Positions 1-9,361 of a stretch of 26,055 nucleotides of DNA are shown here, piece after piece (the first letter of the stretch is position 1; the number at the start of each line of letters is the position of its first letter). The position numbers were made by a program, and so were the translations under genes. The stretch lies in the NCBI GenBank assembly GCA_025603075.1, contig MU626512.1, positions 1-26,055 on the forward strand, written 5' to 3'. The stretch is from Neoconidiobolus thromboides FSU 785. Lineage: Eukaryota; Entomophthoromycota; Entomophthoromycetes; Entomophthorales; Neoconidiobolaceae. A model generated the notes under the pieces. The model was not told the DNA's origin. It made no database searches and saw nothing but the letters and a program-made list of their open reading frames with translations.

Positions 1-32
1 GAAATTCTCATAACAAATCAAAATAATTAACC

Positions 33-255
33 ATGGGACTGACGAAGCGATATTTCACAATATCCTTTTCAGGTTAGATTTTTATCTCCTTTTAATTCTA
101 ATTATTATTATTACAATTTGGGTTCAGTAATCGATTATGAATTAGAAATTCTAAGCCCCCTCAATAAAGATAGCCTTATCAACACATTCTATGGTACAAT
201 ACTTTTAAAGATGAGCTCGTTCTCACAAATGAAAGAACTGCTCACTATTTCCTAA
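33..255 (+). CDS. possible small two-exon protein, unrecognised
   Basis: An ATG in a good context (ACCATGG) at 33 opens a 13-codon exon that ends at a GT at 73. A plausible 55 bp intron follows (73-127, with a CTAAT-like branch site and a TTCAG acceptor). The second exon (128-252) continues the frame to TAA at 253-255, giving about 55 residues. The protein begins MGLTKRYFTISFS and shows no recognisable domain, signal peptide or membrane segment. The intron looks like the confirmed introns elsewhere in the window, which is the main support. It could equally be a gene fragment, because the window edge is only 32 bases upstream and short open stretches occur by chance in AT-rich DNA. Confidence 0.3.
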
Positions 256-508
256 TCTCTCTTACATACATTTTATTAGAATTTTTCTCAAATAAAACAC
301 AAAGCCTGAAAGACTTTGAATTAAAAATAATATTTTATAGCTTGATTTAAATTTTAAAATAAGAAATTACTATATAGCATGATGATTTTAAAAAAAAACG
401 TGGCTAGATATCAATCATTCAATGCTCTTAAATTACTAACTTGCAAAGCTTTAACATTATGGTAATAGTATTATCGATTTTTTGTGAATGACTAAAAATT
501 TCAGTATA

Positions 509-609
509 TGGGAGTGAGTGTTTTTTTTAACTTCATTATTTTTTCCATTTTTAAGCGCTATTTAAGCGGAAAAATTGCTAGAATTCTTAAACACAAAAAT
601 ACATCCCCA
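509..609 (-). mobile_element. MITE copy 1 (TA-flanked, ~100 bp family)
   Basis: 101 bp element in inverted orientation relative to most copies. It begins TGGGAGTGAGTGTTTT and ends ACATCCCCA, and is flanked by TA on both sides (507-508 and 610-611). Internal landmarks shared with the other eight copies are the TTTAAG/CTTAAA pair, the CCGCT-AAATAGCGCTTAA core and an A-rich tail. It lies in the AT-rich spacer left of the decayed kelch gene. Confidence 0.9.
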
Positions 610-716
610 TATAATAACTACTATTGACATGTGGTGAATCGGTCAGTTCAATAAAAATAGGTTCTGTGATAAAATTTAGAGGCTTATGTTTGATTTATAT
701 TTATATACTATTAATA

Positions 717-1909
717 TTATAGCTGTCCTATTACTAAAATAACACCAAAGATGCCACCTAAGATGATCCCAATTAATGAATTATTATTATTATTATTTAT
801 AGTGCTCTTATGAATATTTTTTGATCTTAGATCATTTTCCTCATTTTGATCCATTGAAAGCGTACCATCTACTTGCATCCAGTCAGTTACATTAAATAGT
901 TGAATTCTATTTGAACTTTCCGAAATATTTAAAGAAACATAAATGTTTGTTCCATTGTTGAACAAGCGTGTGCTAATAACATACTTATCAAAGGAGTTAT
1001 TAGATACTTTTTATAAGTATCAAGACATCCACATGCAATGAATATAGCTGTTTTATTTAATCCTCTAAAACCCTTTAATTGGAATTGAAACTCATAAATC
1101 CTAACTTGAATAGTGCTACAAGAATCAAAAATAAAATAAACTGAGTCAGTGGATTTTATTATAGAAAAACTTGGATGCTTGGAAAAACCAATGCTATATT
1201 TCTTTACCTTATGTGATGTCAAATCTAATTCATATGATAATTTAATATTACTAATGAACTTTGATTTATTTCTTGATTTTTTGAAAAGTATAATTTGTTA
1301 TTATCAACGAATCGTTGATATATAAAGTAATCTTCGTTCCACCTATGAATTGTTTTATCTCATTAGTTTAAGTATTGAATAATACTAATTTCATTCATAA
1401 ATAAAGTCCATTAACAATATATATTCTTTGCATTTTTTTCATCCTGTAATACATTAAAGCAAGCATTACAAGGGATTTAATGCTTTTCAGGAATAGGCAT
1501 ATTATATACATATTAAGGTTGAGTGGTATTATGTTCGCTATGCCATTCCTTCTTTTTAATATCAAAATAGTTATAATATAGCATTGGTTCTGGTTTATAT
1601 TGGTCAAAATGAATCAACATCCTATTGGCAACAGAGAATAGTCTATCTAATGGATCTAAAAAATTTGACGAATTTGGCATGCTATGTATGTGCTTCCTAT
1701 CCCACGGTATTAACAATTAACTTAGCTCCTCCTTTCAAATTCAATTTAAATAATTGTTTATTATACTTTTTTGTATTTCTATTTGGTATATGAACCTCTC
1801 TGCCCAAGTAATATAATTCGTCATCTACTATAGTGCATTTACGACTACCTACCCTTGGTAATGTTACATTGATTTCAAAAAATAAAATATGAATAAAAAA
1901 CAATAGCAA
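717..1909 (-). pseudogene. decayed kelch-repeat, probably secreted/membrane-anchored protein
   Basis: Reading the minus strand from 1909, a hydrophobic leader is followed by PRVGSRKCTIVDDELYYLG, a classic kelch-blade start. Further blade-like pieces follow (FVDNNKLYFS; SVYFIFDSC; NNGTNIYVSLNIS). The end is an Asn-run linker and a hydrophobic segment (SLIGIILGGIFGVILVIG), consistent with a C-terminal membrane anchor. The frame is broken repeatedly: near 1697-1716, TAA codons inside 1425-1520, near 1285 in a run of six A, and near 1012 in a run of five A. At both A-runs one missing A accounts for the shift. No ATG is present at the leader. No GT-AG intron explains these breaks, so I call a pseudogene. 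Family membership (galactose-oxidase/kelch propeller) is inferred from motif spacing only. Two breaks in homopolymers leave sequencing error as a partial alternative. Confidence 0.68.
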
Positions 1910-2860
1910 TTAAATACAAAAACAACCTTGATTTTTAAGCTAAATTTTATTTTGAAAAGTTCCAATCAGAGCTTATTAGGAACTTTTAGAAGTTGGAACA
2001 TTTAAGACATTGCAATGAAACGATAAGATATGGAAAATAATAGGAACTATTCAATTGATTTAATAAAATTCATATAGCTTCATTTTGTTAAATTTATTAT
2101 AATACAAAAGTAAGTTTAAAGGCTTGGTTAGAATTGTAACCAAATCTTCCCAGTTTGCCTTGGGCTCAGAAATTCGCAAAAATTTTTATGCTTATCTTCT
2201 AATCCTATATTTTGTCACTGATCTATGGACTTTCTATCCCTTATGTGCAAAGTTATTGGTTAAAATTTATCCGCTCCCTTCTATACTACCTCTTTTGTTT
2301 CATGTCTGGGTTAAAATATTAAATATATCTAGGTCTATTATAATTTTTCTCTTCCTAAAATACAGAAGTTAGAATCGGAAAAACTTCTAGCTTCTTAAAT
2401 AGAGCCCTTTTACCTCATCTTTCCCTTTATTTCTCCTAACTTTTGTCTCTTTTCTCTGATGCTTATTCAATATTTGAATAAAGTACTTTAGTTTTCAAGT
2501 TTTCAAAATTTTAAAATAAGAAATCTAGTATACTATTTCTTAGTTTTAAGCTTGAATTATTGTATTAAATTTTATTGAATAGTAATACCAAAAGTAGAGT
2601 TAATTTTATAATCAAATGTATATAGTAAGACTTAGTTTGTTTTAATATACTAAAATTATCTTATTATTGTTTGTTTTGAAACTATATTATATTTTAAACA
2701 ACACCTATTTTTATTCTAAAAGGATCCGAACTTGGTTTTTTTATGCATAATTTATCAAATCAGATTCAAAATTTAATTTAATCCAGATTAATTTTTGATG
2801 TCTATCTTTTTTTGAATTTATAACTCAAAAATTATCAACTTTTAAATTCTGATATAAATA
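1910..2860. other. intergenic, no convincing gene
   Basis: This 0.95 kb AT-rich stretch precedes the BRWD-like gene. An 80-codon open frame at 2124-2372 (+) has no ATG, no splice context and a strongly hydrophobic composition, and I do not accept it as a gene. The slightly GC-richer patch at about 2120-2300 could be an old coding relic. The 5' leader and promoter of the gene starting at 2861 must lie at the right end, but I see no clear TATA or CCAAT box. Confidence 0.5.
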
Positions 2861-5800
2861 ATGCTACATACAGAGTTAATAAGGGAATATTTAAGTGCTG
2901 TACTCTTATTCCTTTATACTAGTCAATTGTATGGATTTTATTATCCATTATTGGAGTTAGTAGCTTTATATCCTCACTTGTATTTTGAAAAGGAAGATAT
3001 AATAGAAGATGTAGATACACTTAAGCAAAGAATAGTGAGTAGTTAATTTAACCTATAATTTTAATTTTAATCAGCTATTAGCAAGAGGAAATTAAGCGAA
3101 ATTCAGGAGGCGATAAGGTATATCGGTTAATAAGAAAGGTGGTAAGCCTTCATGAGGGGGGTAATTTAAAAAAGATTACACCATTTTTGCCTAAAAGTAT
3201 GCGATATTATTTTGATACTTTCATGGTCGAGTTTTTTGATAAAAAAGTTATTGAACGAAAAACTGTCAATTCAAGCGAGAATAATGTTTCTGATCCACAT
3301 ATGTCGACATTTAGTAACAGTTTGCCTTACTCGAATATAAGAAATTTCAAATTAACAAAGAGTATTTTTTATTTTTTATTTTTTTCATATTTAACTTTTT
3401 TAGATTTATTTAATAAAAATTTATATCCTTCAGTAAACAATCTATCATTAAAATCAATAGAGCACATAGAACTTTACTCCAAATATGATAAAATCGATAA
3501 TGTAAATTTTATAATTATTTTTGAAAAAATCTCAATTTCTACATTTAGGTCGTAAAATTATTAGGTCATATCCACCCTGTCTTTAATGTTAAATACGATT
3601 TATTCGCAAATAGACTTATTACTGTACATTTTAATATAAAACTATAAGAGATGTAGCTAATTTTTAATAAAGGGCTCTGATGACGGTTCAATAAAAGTTT
3701 GGGATATTGAAACTGGATTTCTTATATTCACATTAAAAGGCCATTATTCTCCAATTTCAGATATGATGATGTTGAAGAACACGAATCTATTATTGTCGTG
3801 TGATTCTTATGGCTTTATTGTAGTTTGGGACCTTGGAACTGGAAAAATAGTAGCGAAAAAGTTATTACTGGTATGTTTATAGCTATAAGTATTTGCTTTA
3901 ACTAAAAATATTAGGAAGGCGGCAATATAAGTAGTGTGTATTTTTTCCCATATAATTACGATAAGCAAATAAGTTTATGTGCTACTACTCAAAAAGGAAC
4001 GTGTCATATATTTACATTTAAAGAAAAGACGTTTGAATTTGATTTATTAAAATGTAAAGTTGTTGCTAATCCTACTTATGGAGACAAATCTATTCTGACT
4101 GCAGCAATGAATTCTACTGGTACTATATATGCTTTTGGTGGCGAAGATTTTATGATCAACATATTTATGCCTGAGCTCAAGAGTTCTTTAGAAGACTTAA
4201 ATGAAGTTGCATTTGAAAACAAAGCAGGTGCACTTAAGTGGGAATTACCACGGCTGGCTAAAATTTTATATGGACACACAGGTTTTATAGCATCCTTATT
4301 TTTTAATGGGGATGGTACGAGACTTTTATCTGCGTGAGTTTATTATTTTTTAAGACTTTAATCATTAAACTTTAAATCAGTGCTAATGATCAATCTGCTC
4401 GTATTTGGAGCTACTATCCGGATACTCAAGAATGGTATTCATTAATTTTAGGGGAAGAAATGGACCTTTCTAAGGATGACGGTAGCCTTTAATTATTTTT
4501 TATAGCATAACAATACCAATATCTTTTAGGAAAAGTAAGAGAGTTGAAGAAGGGATTTGAGGTAAAAGAGCATGCTGCGATTGATATGGATAAGATAGTA
4601 GGAGAGCTAATTTGGGCAAGTAATGATGATTTAGTTATAGTTACTTATTTTACGGGAGCTATAAGGGTAAACCTTATTGGACATAAACGCCGTTGGCGAT
4701 CTAATTGAATTTTAGGTATTTTGCTCACATTCCGGAAAATTCCTACGAAAAATAGAAGGCTTTACAGATCGAGTACAAATATTATTAGCAAATCCAAAAA
4801 ATAAAAATATAATATTAGCTGCTGGTTATGATGGAAATATTATGCTTTTTGATTGTACTAATGGGGCAGCTTTAAAAAGTAATCAATTGTTGTTGATTTT
4901 TGCAAAACTAATCAGTTATAGAATGGAAGTTTGAAGAAATATTTATTTCAGGTGAATTTGCACCCAATGGTAATAATCTCTAATAATATTAGGCCTTTAC
5001 TAATCTTATTCAGGCCTCGGTTTTTCTTTAGGCTGTGATTCAGGTTCAGTGTATATTTATGAGGAAATTGACTCAGGTAGAGTCAGAGAATTTAAGATGA
5101 AAGATAAATATCAAGCATTTGAACCTGACTTTGTTAACGTTCCTCCTATTGAATCGTTTCCTACCCCAGGAACTGTTAATTATAGAAATGTAGGTATAAT
5201 GTATATATTCATAACTATCTCCAATATAACTAAACTTGGCATAGTTCTTTAAAGAATACTCTTTGAGAGATTTTGATAATAATAGATACGACACTAATAT
5301 ATTACCTCCTGACAACTTTGGTAAGAAAAGCTTCTTTTTTCAAGAGTTAGTGGGTTTAATAATTCAATTGCTTAGGTATCAAATATTTGGACAAAAGGTA
5401 TTATTTAGAGACGACGATTGACTATGCACTAAGAGAATTGAGATTAAGCCATTACAGATGGTAATGATTTGTTATAGTTGGTATTGTTTACTTATTTTTT
5501 CTTTAGGCCTGCTCTTAAATCTCAGTTTGCTGAGTAATTTATCTAAATATTTTTTTTATTTAATTCTAACTATTTTTAAAGTCCAGAAAAATATCAATAC
5601 AGAAAGTTCAAGAGATTGCATGATACAAAAATTCCAGAAGATGTGCTTGAAATCATGAATGAACCCGTAGAACTCCCGCCTTCTCCTAATAATGATCCAG
5701 ATTTTATACTGGAAGATAACGAAGAAAATAACTTAGAGTTTGATTTTGATGAAGAAGAGGAAGAAGATGGAGAAGAGGAGCGATATGATAGTTCTGAAAG

Positions 5801-7796
5801 TGATGAATATGTGCCAAAAAGCAAAGTAAATACTAATGCAATAAAAAGAGAAGGATTAAGAAGTCCAAAATCCTCGTTTAACAAACGCTTTAAGAGAAAA
5901 AATAGACTAGTAATATTATCCATTAATTTAAAAAATAGTAACTTATATATCTAGATTAACTCGGATGATGATGAAACAGAAGATGAATCAAAAACATCTG
6001 AAAGTGCTGAAGAGGCTGAAGTAGATTTATCAGCTATGACGGAATACCCAATTCCAAATAGTAGTAGTTTAAATCGCCCTTATGTGAAAACATTAAAACC
6101 CGAACTTGATAAATACTTTCCTCAAATTGAAGATGAAGTTGTTTATTTACGTTCAGGACATCAAGAATTTATTGACAATATAGATCCGGTTTACAAATCG
6201 ATATTTAATCTTAACATACTGCCTTACATCAAATTCCCCGATTTAACCTTTGCTGAAATAGGAAGAGTGATTGCTATCATTTATAAAGTAACTGATAATA
6301 AATTGACAGCAACTATAAAGATTCGACTTCAGAGCAATAATAAAGTTATTAATGTTGAGTTGAATGAGGATTTCCCTAGATTTCTTGTGGAAAAAAGATT
6401 CTTTGATCTTGCAATGGATCGAGGATATCTAATTGGTACTGAAATTTGCACTATCAAAGAGATAGATATCTGTCTTAAAGTTGATAATTTATATTATACT
6501 GTTGATCCTTGGAACCAAATTTGGTAATTCAAATAATTTTGTTTATTTATGGTATTCATTAATGTATCATTTATTAAGCTCTAACGACAAAAAATATGGG
6601 AAATGGGAAATCAGTAGTTATCCATTTAAAGAGGGACCTTATTTTAAATATGAGATGGATAATCTTGGACAAGAAACCACAGAAAATTATAAAAAAGTTG
6701 TAGAACAACTTATGTACAACGAAGATTTTGTAAACTTTATCAATATGGTAGATTTGGCAGTTTATTTCAATTACTTTAATCTTGTTGCCTATCCCATGTT
6801 TTTACGGCTAATCTATACTCGTTTATTAAATAATTACTACCGTTCGGAACAGGCGATTGCTAGGGATATCAAACAGATTCAGATTGCTGCTAAAGCATAT
6901 AATAGGCATGACTCAGAAATTGTAAGGCTATCGAATGAACTTCAGATTGTTTTTAATGAGCTAGTTAATAGTAAGTGATTTTAATGGCAATATAGAAAAG
7001 TAATTAATTTTTTACGATAGAGTTAGTTAAGGTTGCTCAGTTAGATGCTTTATATAGTGAAGAAGAAGATAATGAAGGCACTTCAAATAAAATGAGATCT
7101 GAGAACGACATTGATTCTGATCAAGAAGTGATTAAAATAAGTAACAGAAGAGGTAAGAAAGTGATAACCATTAATTCCGAAAGTGAAGCTGGGTCGAACA
7201 GTAATAAAACAGATTCAAGCACTAAACCTAAAGAAGATCTATCTCGAACTAATCTGAGGAAGGGAAGAAAAGGAAGACCAAAGGAGAAGGACACTGACTT
7301 TGAACCTGAAAGTACTCCATCTTCAAGTGCTTCTAGCTACTCAGAAGTTCCAGAAGACAAACCAAAAAACAAATCAAAATTAAAAGGGTTTGTTGTTGGG
7401 GAAGATAATGAAGATCAATCGTCTGAGTTTTGTATTCAAAGCAATGAGGGTACTGAAGAAGATAGTTTGGGTAGTTATGGAAGTTCCGATCAACCCACGA
7501 AAAAAAGAACATATAACGGTAAATCCAGTAATAGTAGGGGTAGAGGTAGAGGAAGAGGCAGAGGGGGAAGTAGAAGGGGAAGGAATGGGGCCGAAAGAGA
7601 TACAGTGAATAATGTACGAAGTCAAAGAAACCTTCGCGCCACTAGAGCTGATAATAGTCAAGCATCTGGATCTAACACTATAGATATGGAATCTGAAGAA
7701 GAATACGAGTCTGGGAGGGGCAAAAGGAAATTAAGAAGGAAATCGACTATCAATTATTGTGAATTACAGGATGGTAATGATGAAGATATCGAATAA
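2861..7796 (+). CDS. BRWD/PHIP-like WD40 and bromodomain chromatin protein, 18 exons
   Basis: Predicted exons: 2861-3034, 3082-3361, 3404-3501, 3549-3623, 3673-3870, 3915-4333, 4381-4481, 4530-4666, 4716-4878, 4916-4969, 5014-5189, 5245-5320, 5376-5460, 5507-5533, 5582-5909, 5955-6523, 6579-6970, 7021-7796. They join in frame to about 1375 residues. An N-terminal helical region (MLHTELIREYLSAVLLFL) precedes WD40 blades from about residue 185 to 620 (LLGHIHPVFNVKYD, GSDDGSIKVWDIETG, LYGHTGFIASLFFNGDG, NDQSARIWSYYP). An acidic linker (about 690-800), a region resembling the BRWD cryptic module, and a bromodomain (about 1028-1115) follow. The acetyl-lysine-binding Asn is visible in AKAYNRHDSEI (Asn about 1095). 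The basic tail carries GRKGRPKEK (AT-hook-like) and an RG run (about 7540-7570). Family members bind acetylated or methylated histones and can act as CUL4 substrate receptors; that role is inferred. The 42 bp intron 3362-3403 is in frame and the least certain. Confidence 0.9.
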
Positions 7797-8084
7797 AATT
7801 AATTTAATAAAGTAAAATAAAAATATATTGTAGCATATTATTTGAGCATGTATTTACTAAAAAAGACTGTAATGTTAGTAGTTAAACCTAAGTATTAAAA
7901 ATTTTATATCTTATTTGTTTTGACGTTCTGTTCATTGTATACGTTAAAATTTTAAACTAATAGCTTAACTCTAAAATAAAAACATGTCTGCATTCTAAAA
8001 AAAACATTGTATAAAAATAAAATTAATGTTTAAAAAAATTATAAATTTAAAGAGCATTTTTATCTAAATAGATGGCTTAACCCA
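7797..8084. other. convergent 3' intergenic spacer
   Basis: This 288 bp AT-rich spacer separates the 3' ends of the BRWD-like gene (+) and the 6-phosphogluconolactonase gene (-). It should hold both polyadenylation regions; AATAAA-like hexamers occur on both strands but are uninformative at this base composition. No gene is seen. Confidence 0.6.
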
Positions 8085-8861
8085 TTAACTTATAAATTGT
8101 TTTTGTACCTGAACTTTTTTAAGTTTAGCTGATGCATCATCATCCAAAAACCAGTATAATTGACCATGAGTAGGGTTAACTTGAGCAGCTGGAATACTTG
8201 AGTCTTTTTGGTCCAAAATACGTTCAAGCATATCCGCTTTATTATCACCAGTAACTACAAAGGCTACTGCATTAGCATGATTGAGGATAGGCATTGTAAA
8301 TGTAATACGCTTTGGTGGAGGCTTGGGTGAGTCTTCGATTGGGGCAACCCAGACGTCTTTTTCTTGTAAGAGTGGATGACCTGGAAATAAAGAGCAAGTG
8401 TGACCGTCAGGCCCGATACCTAAAAAGATTAAATCAAAAGTAGGGAATCGTACCTCATTTTTATCGTTGAACACTTTAACCATGGTACGCTCATAATCGT
8501 CTGCAGCTTCTTCAACGTTGTTAACATGCTCAGGATTTAGAGTATAGATTTGTTCTTGGGGGATACTGGTGTATTGTAATAACTCCTTTTTGGCTAATAA
8601 ATAATTAGAATCATTATGATCTAATGGTACCAATCTCTCATCAGCAAAAAATACGTGCCATTTTGAGTAGTCGACTTCTTTGTTATCTTTTAAAACTTTA
8701 GCTAAGGTGTTTGGTAAAGAGCCTCCACTTAAAGCAATAGTAAAACGCCCATGTTGTTTAATGGAGTGGTTAGAGCAGCGAGTTACTAACTTGTTTAAGG
8801 CGTCGCTGACATGGTCAATTGTAGTGAAGCTAAAAATCAGAGGTTCGGTATGTTGATTCAT
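8085..8861 (-). CDS. 6-phosphogluconolactonase
   Basis: This intronless 258-residue protein hydrolyses 6-phosphoglucono-delta-lactone to 6-phosphogluconate, the second step of the oxidative pentose phosphate pathway, in the cytosol. Family motifs are present in order: LALSGGSLPNTLAKVL-type phosphate loop (about residues 43-58, read here as IALSGGSLPNTL), WHVFFADERLVPLDHNDSNY (about 81-100), FDLIFLGIGPDGHTCSLFPG (about 141-160), and a C-terminal ITFTMPILNHANAVAFVVTG strand. The length matches the usual 240-270 residues of the stand-alone eukaryotic (SOL/PGLS) enzymes, so the ATG at 8861 is well placed. There is no transit peptide. The neighbouring NAE1-like gene lies upstream on the same strand and is functionally unrelated. 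A TATA box and a bZIP-like site lie just upstream of the start. Confidence 0.97.
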   Translation of the reverse strand: MNQHTEPLIFSFTTIDHVSDALNKLVTRCSNHSIKQHGRFTIALSGGSLPNTLAKVLKDNKEVDYSKWHVFFADERLVPLDHNDSNYLLAKKELLQYTSIPQEQIYTLNPEHVNNVEEAADDYERTMVKVFNDKNEVRFPTFDLIFLGIGPDGHTCSLFPGHPLLQEKDVWVAPIEDSPKPPPKRITFTMPILNHANAVAFVVTGDNKADMLERILDQKDSSIPAAQVNPTHGQLYWFLDDDASAKLKKVQVQKQFIS

Positions 8862-8898
8862 TTTTAAATATTAAATGAGCATGAGATTGATCAATTTC

Positions 8899-8976
8899 TG
8901 GTTTATATACTTTTGGTAAAGTCAGTGACGTAAATCTGAAGTTAGTGAGTAGCAGTTTGAATATATATGATTGGCT
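8899..8976 (-). promoter_or_regulatory. core promoter of the 6-phosphogluconolactonase gene
   Basis: On the minus strand, a TATA box (GTATATAAAC, 8901-8910) lies about 40-50 bp upstream of the ATG at 8861. A TGACGTAA ATF/CREB-like bZIP half-palindrome (plus-strand 8926-8933) lies about 65-72 bp upstream. An AGCCAATCA CCAAT box (8968-8976, minus strand) lies about 107-115 bp upstream. A second ATTGG occurs at 9001-9005. The motifs are read directly; binding and function are inferred. Confidence 0.5.
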
Positions 8977-9361
8977 GTTTTATGTTTTAACTTTGAGACC
9001 ATTGGACAATTATCCTTGATGATTTGTAAGCTTTAAAATAGGAATTTAAGAATGATTTAATTTTTTCATATTACTGTTATCATGTAAGATGATATATTTC
9101 AATTAAATAAAGGGTACTACGATTATTTTATAAAAAATTATACTAAAATGAGTAAAGCTTGAGATTTGCTATAAAACTAGTTTTGAACATAAAAATATTT
9201 TTTAAAACAGTTTTTTATGGACAGCTAATATTTAATTGCACTTATAAAAGTTAAAAATACAATTTATTAAATAATCAAAGCACTAATAAAATATGATTAC
9301 AATTTTATCAAATTTCAAAAAAAAAAATACAAAATAACTTTCAACTTATTGTATTAACTTA
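8977..9361. other. spacer between 6PGL promoter and NAE1 3' end
   Basis: AT-rich spacer that should contain the 3' UTR and polyadenylation region of the NAE1-like gene and upstream sequence of the 6-phosphogluconolactonase gene. A run of ten or more A lies at about 9318-9327. No coding or RNA feature is seen. Confidence 0.5.

Noticed and set aside
2124-2372. 82-codon hydrophobic open frame on the plus strand
   Set aside because: It has no ATG, no splice context and no recognisable motif; the leucine/isoleucine/tyrosine-rich composition is what AT-rich noncoding DNA gives.
3362-3403. Treating this in-frame 42 bp stretch as coding in the BRWD-like gene
   Set aside because: It is extremely T-rich with GT and TTTTTTAG ends and adds 14 mostly aromatic/hydrophobic residues, so an intron is more likely; because it stays in frame, retention cannot be excluded.
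5594-5923. Serine-rich open frame on the minus strand
   Set aside because: It is the antisense shadow of the acidic Asp/Glu/Ser linker exon of the BRWD-like gene.
7380-7661. Open frames opposite or shifted against the RG-rich exon
   Set aside because: They are shadows of the last exon of the BRWD-like gene, caused by its low-complexity codons.
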